NCBI GenBank assembly: GCA_027365485.1
Contig: DAHXNH010000331.1
Coordinates: 1-55,798 of the forward strand
DNA: 55,798 nucleotides
Direction of reading: 5' to 3'
Source: Clostridiales bacterium
Lineage (GTDB): Bacteria > Bacillota > Sulfobacillia > Sulfobacillales > Sulfobacillaceae
Below are positions 1 to 10,258 of the stretch, piece after piece. Each line of letters starts with the position of its first letter. Positions within the stretch are counted from its first letter, which is position 1. A program made the position numbers and the translations under genes. A model generated the notes under the pieces. It ran no database searches and was not told the origin of the DNA. It saw nothing but the letters and a program-made list of their open reading frames with translations.

Positions 1-56
1 AGAGTGACGGACTTCGAATCCGGAGGTCGTAGGTTCAAATCCTACCGGGCGCACCA
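1..56 (+). tRNA. tRNA-Arg (anticodon TCG), 5' part outside the window
   Basis: Only the 3' two thirds are present. The anticodon loop reads CTTCGAA with anticodon TCG at 14-16. The T arm is GTAGG-TTCAAAT-CCTAC, followed by acceptor strand CGGGCGC, discriminator A and an encoded CCA ending at 56. The top pair of the anticodon stem is an A-G mismatch in my folding. It is the first of three tRNAs in a row, one base before tRNA-Leu. Confidence 0.93.
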
Positions 57-57
57 T

Positions 58-141
58 GCGAGGGTGATGGAATGGCAGACATGCGAGACTTAGGATCTCG
101 TGCCGCAAGGCGTAAGGGTTCAAGTCCCTTCCCTCGCACCA
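58..141 (+). tRNA. tRNA-Leu (anticodon TAG)
   Basis: This is a class II tRNA. Acceptor GCGAGGG (58-64) pairs with CCCTCGC (131-137), and ACCA follows. The anticodon stem CGAGA/TCTCG closes the loop CTTAGGA with anticodon TAG at 91-93, which reads CUN leucine codons. The long variable arm (TGCCGCAAGGCG) is the Leu/Ser type. CCA is encoded. Confidence 0.97.
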
Positions 142-152
142 CAAAGTTTAGT

Positions 153-227
153 GCGGAAGTAGCTCAGTGGTAGAGCATCGCCTTGCCAAGGCGAGGGTCG
201 CGGGTTCAAATCCCGTCTTCCGCTCCA
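153..227 (+). tRNA. tRNA-Gly (anticodon GCC)
   Basis: Acceptor GCGGAAG (153-159) pairs with CTTCCGC. Anticodon stem TCGCC/GGCGA holds the loop TTGCCAA with anticodon GCC at 185-187. The T arm is CGGG-type with TTCAAAT, and the gene ends with encoded TCCA at 227. The three tRNAs are closely spaced and probably cotranscribed. Confidence 0.97.
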
Positions 228-319
228 GTTTTTGGGGGGCAGGCAAAGCTGCCCCATTGCTTGTCTTTTATGACATTGAGCCGATGACGAGTGATTCCGG
301 GAGTGGCTCGACCTAGTCA

Positions 320-350
320 TTGAAACTCGTTACGAGCGCAATGGTATAAT
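320..350 (+). promoter_or_regulatory. Promoter of tig-clpP-clpX
   Basis: TTGAAA (320-325) and a perfect TATAAT (345-350) are separated by 19 bases. The spacer is long, but TGG just before the -10 gives an extended -10 element that can offset this. The tig ribosome binding site starts about 17 bases downstream. Confidence 0.7.
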
Positions 351-384
351 AGATTGACAGGGTTTTGAGGAGGAATTGAGTTTA

Positions 385-1782
385 ATGCAAGTGGTGACAG
401 AACGATTGCCCAACGCAGTAGCCAAGATTTCGGTGACGGTGGATCAGACAGAGGTCACCCAAGCGATGGATCGGGCATTTAAGCGAGTAGTCACGAAGTA
501 CAATGTGCCTGGGTTTCGTCGCGGAAAGGTGCCGCGACCAATTTTTGAACGCATGGTCGGAGTGGGTGTGATTTGGGAAGCAGCCGCCAAAGACCTTGTG
601 GATGTTCGATATCCGGTTGCTTTAAAGATGGCCGGAGTTGAGCCGCTGACCGAACCGCAGATTGATATCGAGTCTCAGGGGATTGAGCCTGATGAACCGT
701 TTCGCTTTGTGATTGCGGTAGAAACCAAACCCGAGATCGATCTGGGAGACTATCATGACTTGTTGACCAGCGAACTCATCATTCCTGAGGTTACCCCAGA
801 ACGATTGGAAGAAGAAATGGTTCAGGTGGCCAGGTCGCAAGCACAATTGGTGCCAGCGGACGATGAGCCGGTGGCTTCCGGTAATCAAGTGGTGTTAGCC
901 TTAAAAGGCTATTTGGAAGAGCCTGACGAGGACGACGAAGATCTAGGGCTATTTGCGGAAGATGATGACTACACCGTGCAAGTGGGCAGTGGAACCACGG
1001 TCGAGGGGTTAGAAGACCGATTAATCGGTTTAAAAGTGGGAGAGCCGGCCACCATTCACTTAACCTATCCAGCGGAGCACCCCGACGTCGATTTGAGAGG
1101 TAAAGCCGTTCGCTTCGAGGTGACTGTCACTCAGAACAAACGTCTGGATATTCCAAGCATCGACGACGAGTTGGCTAAGGCGCTAGAGTTTGATTCTCTG
1201 GAAGCGTTACGGGCAGAAGTGGCCGCGCGTTTGGCTGACCAATTGGAGGCCCAGGCTAAGGATGAACGACTGCAGCACATTTTGGGCAAACTGAAGGAGC
1301 GAGTCAGTTTTGATCTGCCCGAAAGGTTAGTGGAAGAAGCCGTGAGTCAACGAGTGGCTGAGGTTCAGAACAGTCTAGCCCGGCTGGAGATTACTTTTGA
1401 CCAGTACTTGGAAAGTCGGCAGATTGGTCGCTCCGAGCTGGAGGCTGAACTGCGTCCGCAGGCAGAGATGGTCGTGCGCGATCGTCTAATCTTGGAGACG
1501 GTGGCGCAACGGGAAGGGCTTAACGTGAGCGACGAAGAGATGGTAGCTCCGATTAGACAGCTAGCCCAAATCTATCGTCAGACGTTGGAAAATATGGTCC
1601 AACTGTTGCATCAACAAGGAGATTTTGAAAAAATGCGCGGTGAGTTGCTGGCTCACAAAGCTAGTGAATTTCTAGCGTCGACCGTATACCCAATAGACGA
1701 AGTCTATGCGAAGGAGGATGAACGAGGATATGATCAACAATTACCTGATCCCGATGGTAGTGGAGCAGACCAACCGGGGTGA
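385..1782 (+). CDS. tig: Trigger factor (ribosome-bound chaperone, peptidyl-prolyl isomerase)
   Basis: Trigger factor docks at the ribosome exit tunnel and shields nascent chains. The 465-residue product has the usual order: an N-terminal ribosome-binding domain with the signature GFRRGKVP (about residues 43-50), a central FKBP-type isomerase domain (about 160-245) containing an acidic insert, and a long helical C-terminal chaperone domain. ATG 385 is chosen over TTG 376 because GAGGAGG (367-373) lies 11 bases before the ATG but only 2 before the TTG. The last 53 bases overlap the start of clpP, so the two genes are translationally linked. The tig-clpP-clpX order is classical and couples folding of new chains to their proteolysis. 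Confidence 0.96.
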   Translation: MQVVTERLPNAVAKISVTVDQTEVTQAMDRAFKRVVTKYNVPGFRRGKVPRPIFERMVGVGVIWEAAAKDLVDVRYPVALKMAGVEPLTEPQIDIESQGIEPDEPFRFVIAVETKPEIDLGDYHDLLTSELIIPEVTPERLEEEMVQVARSQAQLVPADDEPVASGNQVVLALKGYLEEPDEDDEDLGLFAEDDDYTVQVGSGTTVEGLEDRLIGLKVGEPATIHLTYPAEHPDVDLRGKAVRFEVTVTQNKRLDIPSIDDELAKALEFDSLEALRAEVAARLADQLEAQAKDERLQHILGKLKERVSFDLPERLVEEAVSQRVAEVQNSLARLEITFDQYLESRQIGRSELEAELRPQAEMVVRDRLILETVAQREGLNVSDEEMVAPIRQLAQIYRQTLENMVQLLHQQGDFEKMRGELLAHKASEFLASTVYPIDEVYAKEDERGYDQQLPDPDGSGADQPG

Positions 1783-2350
1783 ACGATCGTATGACATATA
1801 TTCTCGCCTCTTAAAAGAGAGAATCATTTTTTTGGGTAGTGCCATTGACGATGACGTGGCCAATCTGGTCATTGCTCAGTTGTTGTTTTTAGAAAGCGAC
1901 GATCCTGAAAGGGATATTCACCTTTACGTCAACTCTCCCGGAGGCTCGGTTAGCGCCGGTCTAGGGATTTACGACACGATGCAGTATATTAAGCCTGATG
2001 TGTCTACGATTTGTGTGGGGATGGCGGCCAGCATGGGAGCTTTATTGCTGGCTGGAGGTGCTGCCGATAAGCGGTACGCACTGCGCAACGCTCGAGTGAT
2101 GATTCATGAGCCGTGGATCAACAATCTGGGTGGGAAGACGACCGATGTCGAGATTCAGATGAAGGAATTGCTCCGTAGTCGCGAGGCTTTGGCTCAGATT
2201 TTGGCTGATCACACGGGCCACTCCATTGAGCAGGTGATGGAGGAGACCCAACGAGACTACTGGATGACTGCTAAAGAAGCGCAAGAGTATCATATTGTTG
2301 ATCAGGTCATGGACCCGCGAGGCAAGTCCGCCGCCACCGCCGGTCAGTAG
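1730..2350 (+). CDS. clpP: ATP-dependent Clp protease proteolytic subunit
   Basis: ClpP forms the tetradecameric serine protease chamber used by ClpX and related unfoldases. The product is 206 residues, the usual size. The catalytic Ser is in GMAASMGA (about residue 101), His in MIHEPW (about 126) and Asp in RDYWMTA (about 176). The N-terminal stretch [17 protein letters not shown] is diagnostic. Start ATG 1730 is preferred: AAGGAGG (1711-1717) is at usable distance from it, while the in-frame ATGs at 1706 and 1718 lie before or against that site. The gene begins inside the 3' end of tig and is followed 13 bases later by clpX. Confidence 0.96.
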   Translation: MINNYLIPMVVEQTNRGERSYDIYSRLLKERIIFLGSAIDDDVANLVIAQLLFLESDDPERDIHLYVNSPGGSVSAGLGIYDTMQYIKPDVSTICVGMAASMGALLLAGGAADKRYALRNARVMIHEPWINNLGGKTTDVEIQMKELLRSREALAQILADHTGHSIEQVMEETQRDYWMTAKEAQEYHIVDQVMDPRGKSAATAGQ

Positions 2351-2363
2351 GGAGGGAACCCCG

Positions 2364-3647
2364 ATGTTCAAGTTCACCGACGAAAAAGGACAGTTGAAAT
2401 GCTCGTTTTGCGGCAAGTATCAGGACCAGGTCAAACGGCTGATCGCAGGGCCGGGAGGCGTCTACATTTGCGACGAGTGTGTCGAGTTGTGCTCCGAGAT
2501 TATCGAAGAGGAGCTTAATGACGACGTCGAATTTGAACTAAAGGACATTCCCAAGCCGCCAGCAATCAAGTCCATTTTGGACCAGTACGTTGTGGGTCAA
2601 GAGCGGGCAAAGAGGACGCTAGCGGTGGCCGTTTACAATCACTATAAACGGATTAACGTGGGCAATAAGGTTGACGACGTAGAACTGCAAAAGTCTAACA
2701 TCTTGATGTTAGGACCCACCGGTTCTGGCAAGACGCTGTTGGCTCAGACCTTGGCCAAGATTTTAAATGTGCCCTTTGCCATAGCCGACGCGACGTCGTT
2801 AACGGAAGCCGGGTATGTCGGAGAAGACGTAGAGAACATTTTACTGAAGCTTATCCAGGCTGCCGATTACGACGTGGAGAAGGCGGAGAAGGGGATTGTC
2901 TATATCGACGAAGTCGATAAGATTGCCCGCAAGTCAGAAAACCCGTCGATTACTCGCGACGTCTCGGGTGAAGGCGTGCAGCAAGCTTTGCTGAAGATTT
3001 TGGAAGGCACGGTGGCTTCTGTGCCTCCACAGGGCGGGCGCAAGCATCCACATCAGGAGTTCATTCAAATTGATACCACCAACATTTTGTTTATCGTGGG
3101 TGGAGCGTTTGATGGTGTGGAAAAGATTATCAAGCAGCGGATTGGCCGCAATGGACTTGGGTTTAATGCCGAGATTCAGAGCGCCGAGAGTACCAATATC
3201 GGGGATATGCTCGCTCGAATCATGCCCGAGGATTTACTGAAATTTGGGCTTATCCCTGAATTCGTCGGGCGGTTGCCGATTATGGTCACTCTCGACGCAT
3301 TGGATGAAGAAGCCTTGGTGAGCATCTTAACCGAGCCGCGCAACGCTTTGGTTAAGCAGTATCAAAAGATGCTGGCTCTAGACAGCATCGAACTGGAGTT
3401 TAAAGAAGACGCGGTGGCTGCCGTGGCGCGGGAAGCGATGCGGCGCAATACCGGCGCTCGTGCTTTACGAGCGATTATCGAAGACATCATGTTGAACGTG
3501 ATGTATGAGATGCCCACACGGACGGATGTGGCCAAGTGCGTAGTGACCAAAGAAGTAGTCGAAAATCACGAAGAGCCTATTCTGGTCACCAGCCAGGACC
3601 GCACCAAGCCGCGTCCGGGCAAGAAGCCCAAAGAAGAAACGGCGTAG
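2364..3647 (+). CDS. clpX: ATP-dependent Clp protease ATP-binding subunit ClpX
   Basis: ClpX is the AAA+ unfoldase that feeds substrates to ClpP. In the 427-residue product the zinc-binding domain uses Cys13, Cys16, Cys36 and Cys39. Walker A GPTGSGKT lies at 117-124, the pore loop GYVG at 150-153, and Walker B has Asp-Glu at 182-183. GGRKHPHQE matches the RKH substrate loop. GRNGLGF lies where the ClpP-contacting IGF loop is expected. The start ATG 2364 has GGAGGG eight bases upstream; an open frame extends upstream into clpP but has no such site. A rho-independent terminator follows, closing the operon. Confidence 0.97.
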   Translation: MFKFTDEKGQLKCSFCGKYQDQVKRLIAGPGGVYICDECVELCSEIIEEELNDDVEFELKDIPKPPAIKSILDQYVVGQERAKRTLAVAVYNHYKRINVGNKVDDVELQKSNILMLGPTGSGKTLLAQTLAKILNVPFAIADATSLTEAGYVGEDVENILLKLIQAADYDVEKAEKGIVYIDEVDKIARKSENPSITRDVSGEGVQQALLKILEGTVASVPPQGGRKHPHQEFIQIDTTNILFIVGGAFDGVEKIIKQRIGRNGLGFNAEIQSAESTNIGDMLARIMPEDLLKFGLIPEFVGRLPIMVTLDALDEEALVSILTEPRNALVKQYQKMLALDSIELEFKEDAVAAVAREAMRRNTGARALRAIIEDIMLNVMYEMPTRTDVAKCVVTKEVVENHEEPILVTSQDRTKPRPGKKPKEETA

Positions 3648-3666
3648 CGTACAGCTGATTTGGGTG

Positions 3667-3697
3667 GTCCGCCTTCCTAGCGAAGGCGGACTTTTTT
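3667..3697 (+). terminator. Terminator after clpX
   Basis: A 10-bp perfect stem GTCCGCCTTC/GAAGGCGGAC with loop CTAGC is followed by six T. It ends the tig-clpP-clpX transcript. Confidence 0.93.
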
Positions 3698-3742
3698 ATG
3701 GGCTGGACAAAGGAGCTTCGTTCGGCTTTGACCAGAGCCTAT

Positions 3743-3771
3743 TTGCTGAAAACGACCTATTAGTCTATACT
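3743..3771 (+). promoter_or_regulatory. Candidate promoter of the pirin gene
   Basis: TTGCTG (3743-3748) and TATACT (3766-3771) are separated by 17 bases. The pirin ribosome binding site GAGGAGG lies about 20 bases downstream. The clpX terminator just upstream makes a separate promoter here likely. Confidence 0.55.
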
Positions 3772-3802
3772 TCCTTTTAGTAAGTACTTAGAGGAGGAAC
3801 CG

Positions 3803-4795
3803 ATGCCAGCACTCAATCCCGATCAATGGACGACCCTGCCGAGAATCGAAGAACCAGATCTAGACCGGATAGAACGTCCCGTCATCCGCCTGGTCACCGC
3901 GCCGTCGTTGCTGGAAGGGGCCGGCTTTCCTGTGCGCCGCCCCTGGCCCAGTGCAGACCTAGGTTTTCGCCAGGCCGACCCATTTTTGTTGTTGGATCAT
4001 TTGGGAGCGGTAGAATACGCCCCGGGTGAGGCCAAGGGGGCACCCTGGCATCCCCATCGAGGATTTGAAACCGTCACCTATATTATCGACGGGGCCATGG
4101 CCCACCATGACTCGCAGGGTGGTGGAGGGTTGATTCAAAATGGTGATACTCAGTGGATGACCGCAGGTGCCGGAATTTTGCATGACGAAATGCCTCCGGA
4201 AGAATTAGTGCGGACCGGCGGACTATTTCATGGGGTCCAGATCTGGGTCAATCTGCCGAAACGTCTTAAATGGACGCCGCCTCGCTACCAAAGTTTAGAG
4301 TCGAGTCGGGTCACCCTCCTGGCTTCCGCTCAGGGCGATGTTTTGTTGCGTGTCATTGCCGGCGAGGTTGGAGGACATCAGGGTCCGGGAGCCACATGGA
4401 TCCCGGTCACCGTCATCCATGCCAGCCTAGAACCGGGGGCGAGGCTCCGCTTGCCGTGGCCTGAGGAGTTTAATGCCTTGGCCTATGTGTTGGAAGGGGC
4501 CGGGACCGTGGGGCCTGAGGCGGTTTTGATTCACGAAGGTCAGGGGGCTCAGTGGGGCATCGGCCAAGTTTTGACCGTCAGCGCGAGTCCGGTGGTCAGC
4601 GGCCCCAGCGGCCGCCTTGAGATCCTGCTCTTGGGCGGGGTGCCATTACGAGAACCTATTGCCTCCTACGGCCCGTTTGTGATGAACAGCCATGCGGACA
4701 TTGTCCAAGCCTTCGAGGATTACCAATCAGGGAAAATGGGAGCGGTCCCCGCCGCCGAATTTAATCCTGATGCCGAATCGGCACCCCATGGCTGA
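3803..4795 (+). CDS. Pirin family protein (cupin)
   Basis: Pirins are two-domain cupins that bind a metal, usually iron; some are quercetin dioxygenases and others regulators. The 330-residue product has the N-terminal pirin signature: HPHRGFETVTY with metal ligands at His83 and His85, then AHHDSQGG (about 100-107) and an EMPPEE segment. The second cupin domain (about 190-290) lacks a clear metal set, as is usual. ATG 3803 has GAGGAGG about 6 bases upstream. Neighbours do not reveal a substrate. It is followed by a small overlapping ORF. Confidence 0.9.
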   Translation: MPALNPDQWTTLPRIEEPDLDRIERPVIRLVTAPSLLEGAGFPVRRPWPSADLGFRQADPFLLLDHLGAVEYAPGEAKGAPWHPHRGFETVTYIIDGAMAHHDSQGGGGLIQNGDTQWMTAGAGILHDEMPPEELVRTGGLFHGVQIWVNLPKRLKWTPPRYQSLESSRVTLLASAQGDVLLRVIAGEVGGHQGPGATWIPVTVIHASLEPGARLRLPWPEEFNALAYVLEGAGTVGPEAVLIHEGQGAQWGIGQVLTVSASPVVSGPSGRLEILLLGGVPLREPIASYGPFVMNSHADIVQAFEDYQSGKMGAVPAAEFNPDAESAPHG

Positions 4796-5051
4796 TCTGA
4801 CGATACGCCTGAACATCGGAGCGCATCAGTTGGCCGCCGGACCCGTTTTTGCGGTGAACAATGGATGGCGCCCTGCGAAGGTTCGGGTCGTGTCTTCTTC
4901 GAGCAACGACCAAGACGTGATCGCGGCTCCCTTGCCGATGCCGGGGGGAATGCGCATAGTTGCGTATAATCGCTCGGACCGTCGGGTCGAGGTGTGGCTG
5001 TCGATGGCGGTGGGCGATCCGGGTCCCATGGCGCCTGACTCGTCAGGGTGA
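4788..5051 (+). CDS. Small hypothetical protein overlapping the pirin gene
   Basis: A possible 87-residue product starts at ATG 4788 and overlaps the pirin stop codon by 8 bases, an arrangement typical of translational coupling. It begins MADLTIRLNIGAHQL and contains PMPGGMRIVAYNRSDRRVEVW, which looks like a short beta-rich domain. I recognise no family. No strong ribosome binding site is visible, so it may depend on coupling to the pirin gene. An antisense frame covers the same stretch, so coding status is uncertain. Confidence 0.4.
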   Translation: MADLTIRLNIGAHQLAAGPVFAVNNGWRPAKVRVVSSSSNDQDVIAAPLPMPGGMRIVAYNRSDRRVEVWLSMAVGDPGPMAPDSSG

Positions 5052-5110
5052 AATCTGGAGGCAACATGCAAATTGACTCACCTTCTTGGGCAGGTTAGGT
5101 CGGGACGGGG

Positions 5111-6031
5111 GTGAGCCAGATGAATGGGGTAAAAAGCCCTCCCACGTGCTTTTTAGCGAATCCCCATTCGCGGTACGGACGATCTCTATATCAAGCTGGG
5201 AAAAAAAGACTAGGAGCTCTCTGTGACGTGCGCGATTGGGTGATGCCAAATGACCCGGCAGCATTTCGTTCCGCCATTCGCCACGGCCTCGGTCAAGGAA
5301 TCCAGTGGTTTGTGGTGGCTGGAGGCGATGGGACCCTGGCCTTGGCCGCCGAAGAATTGATGGGACGTTCGGCGGTGATGATCCCGTTGCCGGCAGGGAC
5401 GGGCAACACGTTTGCCTGGTCGCTTAAACTACCCAGGGAATGGAAGCGCTGGGAATCCATGGTCCGCCGGGCTTGGGTGCGGGAATTTGACCTCGGCGTG
5501 GTGCAAGCCCAAGGTCAACAGCGCGTCTTCTTGAATACGGCGACGGTGGGGGTCACTAGTACCTTGGTCGATTTGGTTAACGAAAGAGATAAGCGCAGAT
5601 ACGGCTTGGCCGCTTGGGCTGTCCATCTCCGAAATGCGATGGAGCGTGCTCCAATCTTAGAATCCTTTCTCATCAATCCTCAAGGCGGCGGCGATCATTT
5701 TTACACCCGGCAGATCGTTGTCGTCAACGGCAAGGGGCTGGCGGGTCCCTTGTCTTCCGGTCAAAACAGCGAATCGGGTCGGGATGGCGCTTTAGAAATT
5801 TTTGCTTTAGGGGATCCTACGGCGGCTTCCATGATTCGGGTGGCGGCCAGAGTCTTGGTTTCGCGACACCGTCAGGACCCGACAGCCCATTATCAAAGGT
5901 GGCGAACGTTTGATTTGTATACCCGGCCGGCATTGACCATCGACCTGGATGGCGAGGCTTGGCAAAGTACTCCGGCAAGGTTTTCGGTAAAGCCTTTGGC
6001 GCTTAGGGTTATGGTGCCGCCACCGATCTAG
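5111..6031 (+). CDS. Diacylglycerol kinase-family lipid kinase (YegS/BmrU type)
   Basis: The 306-residue product belongs to the family that phosphorylates diacylglycerol or related lipids at the membrane with ATP. The catalytic-domain motif GGDGT is at about 71-75, with the partner segment PLPAGTGNTFAW some 25 residues later. The C-terminal beta domain ends with DLDGEAWQ, typical of the family. The start is GTG 5111; ATG 5120, three codons in, is an equal alternative, since only weak purine-rich sequence precedes both. The exact substrate cannot be read from sequence. Confidence 0.87.
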   Translation: MSQMNGVKSPPTCFLANPHSRYGRSLYQAGKKRLGALCDVRDWVMPNDPAAFRSAIRHGLGQGIQWFVVAGGDGTLALAAEELMGRSAVMIPLPAGTGNTFAWSLKLPREWKRWESMVRRAWVREFDLGVVQAQGQQRVFLNTATVGVTSTLVDLVNERDKRRYGLAAWAVHLRNAMERAPILESFLINPQGGGDHFYTRQIVVVNGKGLAGPLSSGQNSESGRDGALEIFALGDPTAASMIRVAARVLVSRHRQDPTAHYQRWRTFDLYTRPALTIDLDGEAWQSTPARFSVKPLALRVMVPPPI

Positions 6032-6111
6032 GATTCGTGCGAATTGCTATGAATTGGCGCGTTAGGCTGAGGAAAAACGGTCACACTAAGGCCCGAGAGG
6101 AGAGGATGTTG

Positions 6112-7815
6112 ATGAACCTCGCCAACGTAGTGACCTTAGTGCAGTTTTTCTTTGCGGTGATCATCGGGTTATATTTTTTGAACATGCTGAAGTCTCAGCA
6201 GGGCAACAAAGTGGCTGTCGAGCGCGAGTCGCGCAAGGAGATCGAAAAACTCCACCGGCTGCGGGCCATTCGTTTGAGCGAACCGCTGGCAGAGAAGACG
6301 CGACCTAGTCGCTTTGATGAGATCATCGGTCAAAGCGATGGAATTCGTGCGCTCCGGGCAGCGCTTTGCGGACCCAATCCTCAGCATGTTTTGATCTATG
6401 GACCGCCAGGAGTGGGGAAGACGGCCGCGGCGCGATTGGTGTTGACTGACGCCAAGGCCAATCCATTGTCGCCCTTTCGTCCGGATGCCAAGTTCATCGA
6501 ATTGGACGCGACCACCGCCCGATTTGACGAAAGGGGCATTGCCGATCCTCTGATTGGGTCGGTTCACGATCCCATTTACCAGGGGGCCGGACCGTTAGGG
6601 ATGGCAGGCATCCCTCAGCCTAAACCTGGAGCTGTGACCAAGGCTCATGGAGGCGTCCTGTTTATTGACGAGATCGGGGAATTGCACCCGATTCAATTGA
6701 ACAAATTGCTCAAAGTGTTGGAAGATCGCAAGGTCTATCTGGAATCGGCGTATTACAACAGTGAGGACAATAACATTCCTCTGCATATTCAAGACATCTT
6801 CGACAATGGGTTGCCGGCCGATTTTCGCCTAGTCGGTGCCACCACGCGTCAACCGCAGGAAATTCCTCCGGCTATTCGTTCGCGGTGTCTTGAAATCTAT
6901 TTTCGTTCGCTGTTGCCTGATGAAGTCTCGACGATTGGAGGCCATGCGGCCAATAAAATGGGCATCGCGATGGGACAGCCGGCGGTAGATGTTCTGAAGC
7001 GATATGCCACCAATGGCCGCGAAGCGGTGAACATGGTCCAGATTGCGGCCGGGCTGGCCATTACGGAAGGACGGCAGGAAATCACCCGCGAGGACGTGGA
7101 ATGGGTCATCAATTCGGGCCAGTACAGCCCCAGACCCGACCGCAAGGTCGCCGAGCAAGCCCATGTTGGCGTGGTCAACGGGTTAGCAGTGTATGGTCCA
7201 AATTTGGGCACCATGCTCGAAGTGGAAGCGGTGGCGGTTCGGCGTGCAAGTGGGGAGGGAAAAATCTGGGTGACAGGAGTGGTGGATGAGGAAGAAATGG
7301 GGGCGATGGGCCGAACCTTGCGCCGGCGATCGACCGCACGGGCGTCGGTTGACAATGTATTGACCGTACTCAGAAATACCGTGGGAGTGGAACCTGAATG
7401 CTATGATTTGCACGTCAACTTTCCCGGGGGTATTCCCTTGGACGGCCCGTCGGCGGGAGTGGCCATCGCCACCGCCGTGTACTCCGCGTTGAAGGGACGT
7501 CCGGTCGACAATCGGGTGGCCATGACCGGTGAAATCTCGATCCGGGGCACCGTCAAACCGGTAGGGGGCGTGACTGCCAAAGTCGAGGCGGCCCGCCAAG
7601 CGGGATGCCAGCGGGTATTGATTCCCCGAGACAACTGGCAAGACGCTTTTGATCATATCGAAGGGATTGCCGTTATTGCCGTAGATACCTTGAACGAGGT
7701 GCTGGATCTGGCTATTCAGGCGAGTGAACCTCAAGAGAAGGCCGTGGCGATGGTGGAAACGGACCTCTTAACCGCTAGCTCGGATGGCGTGGCGCCGGGG
7801 AGCACCGCCCAGTAG
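6112..7815 (+). CDS. lonB: ATP-dependent protease LonB, membrane-anchored sporulation type
   Basis: LonB is the second Lon-like protease of sporulating Firmicutes, expressed in the forespore in Bacillus. The 567-residue product has a single N-terminal membrane segment (about 5-26) in place of the large Lon N domain. Walker A GPPGVGKT is at 97-104 and Walker B is in GVLFIDEIGEL. The protease domain has Ser447 (GPSAG) and Lys490 (GGVTAK), the Ser-Lys dyad. ATG 6112 is chosen because AGAGGAGAGG ends six bases before it and the family begins with this membrane segment. Classical lon follows 115 bases later, a pairing also seen in Bacillus. Confidence 0.93.
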   Translation: MNLANVVTLVQFFFAVIIGLYFLNMLKSQQGNKVAVERESRKEIEKLHRLRAIRLSEPLAEKTRPSRFDEIIGQSDGIRALRAALCGPNPQHVLIYGPPGVGKTAAARLVLTDAKANPLSPFRPDAKFIELDATTARFDERGIADPLIGSVHDPIYQGAGPLGMAGIPQPKPGAVTKAHGGVLFIDEIGELHPIQLNKLLKVLEDRKVYLESAYYNSEDNNIPLHIQDIFDNGLPADFRLVGATTRQPQEIPPAIRSRCLEIYFRSLLPDEVSTIGGHAANKMGIAMGQPAVDVLKRYATNGREAVNMVQIAAGLAITEGRQEITREDVEWVINSGQYSPRPDRKVAEQAHVGVVNGLAVYGPNLGTMLEVEAVAVRRASGEGKIWVTGVVDEEEMGAMGRTLRRRSTARASVDNVLTVLRNTVGVEPECYDLHVNFPGGIPLDGPSAGVAIATAVYSALKGRPVDNRVAMTGEISIRGTVKPVGGVTAKVEAARQAGCQRVLIPRDNWQDAFDHIEGIAVIAVDTLNEVLDLAIQASEPQEKAVAMVETDLLTASSDGVAPGSTAQ

Positions 7816-7930
7816 TGGGTGAGCGGAGCTAGGCTCAGCCAAGGGAACTGGGTTCTTTTCCCGAGTCTTTGCCTCTTAGGCGAATCCAGAGTACGATTGA
7901 GAAAGGTTGACAGCGAAGGGAGGCATCGGG

Positions 7931-10258
7931 ATGACCGGATTACCGTTGTTGCCCTTGCGAGGGGTGTTGGTCTTTCCGTCGATGGTGGTGCCGTTGGAGG
8001 TGGGGCGGGAAAAGAGTTTGACTGCCCTGGAAGCTGCCATGTTGCATGATCGGCAGTTGGTGTTTGTGGCTCAACGAGAGACGCGCCTGGATAATCCTGG
8101 GCCCACCGACCTATATCAGGTCGGTATTGTCGGCGAGGTCAAACAATTGCTGAAAATGCCCAGCGGTGGATCCAAGGTGGTGGTAGAGGGACATCGCCGG
8201 GCTAGGATTTCTGAAATTCACGAAGCCGAAGGTTATTTGCAGGCCTTGGTGGAAGAGGTGGAGGAAGACGACACCTTTGATACCGAGACCGAAGCGCTCA
8301 TGCATTTAACCGTCCAGCTTTTCGAACAGTATGTGAAAAGTGCCAGCCGGATGCCCGGCGAGGCGTCTTTGAGCATGAATTTGGATGACGCCGGACGATT
8401 GGCCGACACTATCACCAGCTATCTGGATGTACGGACCCAAGACAAGCAGGACATATTGGAAGCGTTTTCGGTGAATGACCGTTTGACCCGGGTCTCCGAT
8501 CTGCTCTCTCATCAAATTGACCTCTTGGAGGTCGAGAAGCGGATTAACATTCGGGTGCGAAAACAGATGGAACGTACCCAAAAGGAATACTATTTGAGGG
8601 AACAGTTAAAGGCTATTCAAAAAGAGTTAGGGGAATCGGAAGAGGTAGAAGATGAGATCCAGGAATTCCGAGACCGCCTAGCCGCCGTCACCGACTTGCC
8701 CGAGGCGACCCGAGACAAGGTGACCCGGGAGATTGAGCGCATGGCCAAAATGCCCCCGATGTCGGCGGAAGCCGTGGTCGTTCGCAATTACGTGGACTGG
8801 ATTTTGTCCCTGCCGTGGGACGTGGCGACGTCAGAACGCTTGGATTTGGATGAGGCCGAAGCGATTTTAGCCAGTCAGCATTACGGATTAGATCGGGTGA
8901 AGGAACGAATCTTAGAATACCTAGCCGTCCGTCAGATGTCAAAAAGTTTGAAGGGGCCGATTTTGTGCCTGGTTGGGCCGCCCGGTGTGGGCAAGACGTC
9001 GTTGGCTCAGTCGATTGCGGAGGCTACTGGGCGGCAGTTTGCTCGGGTTTCGCTCGGTGGCGTGCGTGATGAAGCTGAGATTCGCGGCCATCGGCGCACC
9101 TATGTCGGGGCGATGCCGGGCCGAATCATCCAGGCGCTCAGGCAATCTGGGTCGAGAAATCCCTTGTTTCTTTTGGATGAAGTGGACAAGATGGCTCAGG
9201 ACTTTCGTGGCGATCCTGCAGCAGCCTTGTTGGAAGTGCTCGACCTGGAACAAAACGCGCATTTCTCTGACCATTTTATTGAAATCCCGGTCGATCTCTC
9301 TCAAGTGATGTTTATTACTACCGCGAATGTGGCTCATACCATCCCGGCTCCGTTGTTGGACCGGATGGAGGTCATTTCTTTACCTGGGTATACCGAAGAG
9401 GAGAAGCGCGAAATAGCGCGAAAGCACTTATGGCCAAAGCAGCGGGATGCCCACGGCTTAGGTGAGGATCAGGTGCAGATTAGCGATAATGCTTTGGCTG
9501 CCGTGATCCGAGGTTATACCCGAGAAGCCGGGGTACGCCAGCTAGAACGGCAGTTAGAGGCCATTTTGCGCAAGGTGGCGAGGGAGATCTTGCAGGGGCG
9601 GGCGACAACCTTTCCTGTGCGGATTAGCAAGAACCGCGTCGATCATTATTTGGGACGGGTTAAGGTCAGGCACCAAGCGGCTTTGGAAGGCTCCCTGGTG
9701 GGCACTGTGACCGGGCTGGCGGTTACGGAGGCCGGAGGCGATGTGATGCCTATCGAGGTCACGACCATGCCTGGCCGGGGTAAATTGAGCTTAACCGGGA
9801 AGCTCGGTGACGTGATGCAGGAGTCCGCGCAAGCCGCCTTTAGCTACATTCGTGCCCATACCAGCGAATTGGGGGTGGCCGAAGACTTTCATGAACATGT
9901 CGATGTCCACGTGCACGTGCCAGAGGGGGCCATTCCCAAGGACGGTCCTTCGGCCGGAATTGCCATCGCCACCGCGATCATTTCTGCTTTGACCAAGATT
10001 CCCGTGGCTTCGGAGGTGGCGATGACGGGCGAGATTACCCTTCGCGGCCGGGTGTTGCCAGTCGGCGGGATTAAGGAAAAAACCTTGGCGGCGCATCGTG
10101 CCGGCATTAGGATGTTGATTCTGCCCGAGGATAACGAGCCCGATTTGGAAGATATCCCCGAAAACATCGTGCGGGATCTCTCGATCCATTGGGTGGATAC
10201 ATTAGATAAGGTGTTGCATCTAGCGCTGAATGTGGAGGGAATGCATGGCTCATCATAA
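7931..10258 (+). CDS. lon: ATP-dependent protease Lon
   Basis: Lon degrades misfolded and regulatory proteins in the cytoplasm. The 775-residue product has the N-terminal LON domain ([13 protein letters not shown] at the start), a coiled-coil linker, the AAA+ module with Walker A GPPGVGKT at 349-356 and the segment [16 protein letters not shown], and a protease domain with Ser674 (GPSAG) and Lys717 (GGIKEK). ATG 7931 is used: AAGGGAGG (7916-7923) is seven bases upstream, while the in-frame TTG 7907 has no such site. The 3' end overlaps engB by 14 bases, so these two genes are coupled. Confidence 0.96.
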   Translation: MTGLPLLPLRGVLVFPSMVVPLEVGREKSLTALEAAMLHDRQLVFVAQRETRLDNPGPTDLYQVGIVGEVKQLLKMPSGGSKVVVEGHRRARISEIHEAEGYLQALVEEVEEDDTFDTETEALMHLTVQLFEQYVKSASRMPGEASLSMNLDDAGRLADTITSYLDVRTQDKQDILEAFSVNDRLTRVSDLLSHQIDLLEVEKRINIRVRKQMERTQKEYYLREQLKAIQKELGESEEVEDEIQEFRDRLAAVTDLPEATRDKVTREIERMAKMPPMSAEAVVVRNYVDWILSLPWDVATSERLDLDEAEAILASQHYGLDRVKERILEYLAVRQMSKSLKGPILCLVGPPGVGKTSLAQSIAEATGRQFARVSLGGVRDEAEIRGHRRTYVGAMPGRIIQALRQSGSRNPLFLLDEVDKMAQDFRGDPAAALLEVLDLEQNAHFSDHFIEIPVDLSQVMFITTANVAHTIPAPLLDRMEVISLPGYTEEEKREIARKHLWPKQRDAHGLGEDQVQISDNALAAVIRGYTREAGVRQLERQLEAILRKVAREILQGRATTFPVRISKNRVDHYLGRVKVRHQAALEGSLVGTVTGLAVTEAGGDVMPIEVTTMPGRGKLSLTGKLGDVMQESAQAAFSYIRAHTSELGVAEDFHEHVDVHVHVPEGAIPKDGPSAGIAIATAIISALTKIPVASEVAMTGEITLRGRVLPVGGIKEKTLAAHRAGIRMLILPEDNEPDLEDIPENIVRDLSIHWVDTLDKVLHLALNVEGMHGSS

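Noticed and set aside
120-320. A 66-residue minus-strand frame containing GRRDLNPRPSPWQGDALPL
   Set aside because: It is the antisense of tRNA-Gly; this peptide is a well-known false annotation over tRNA genes.
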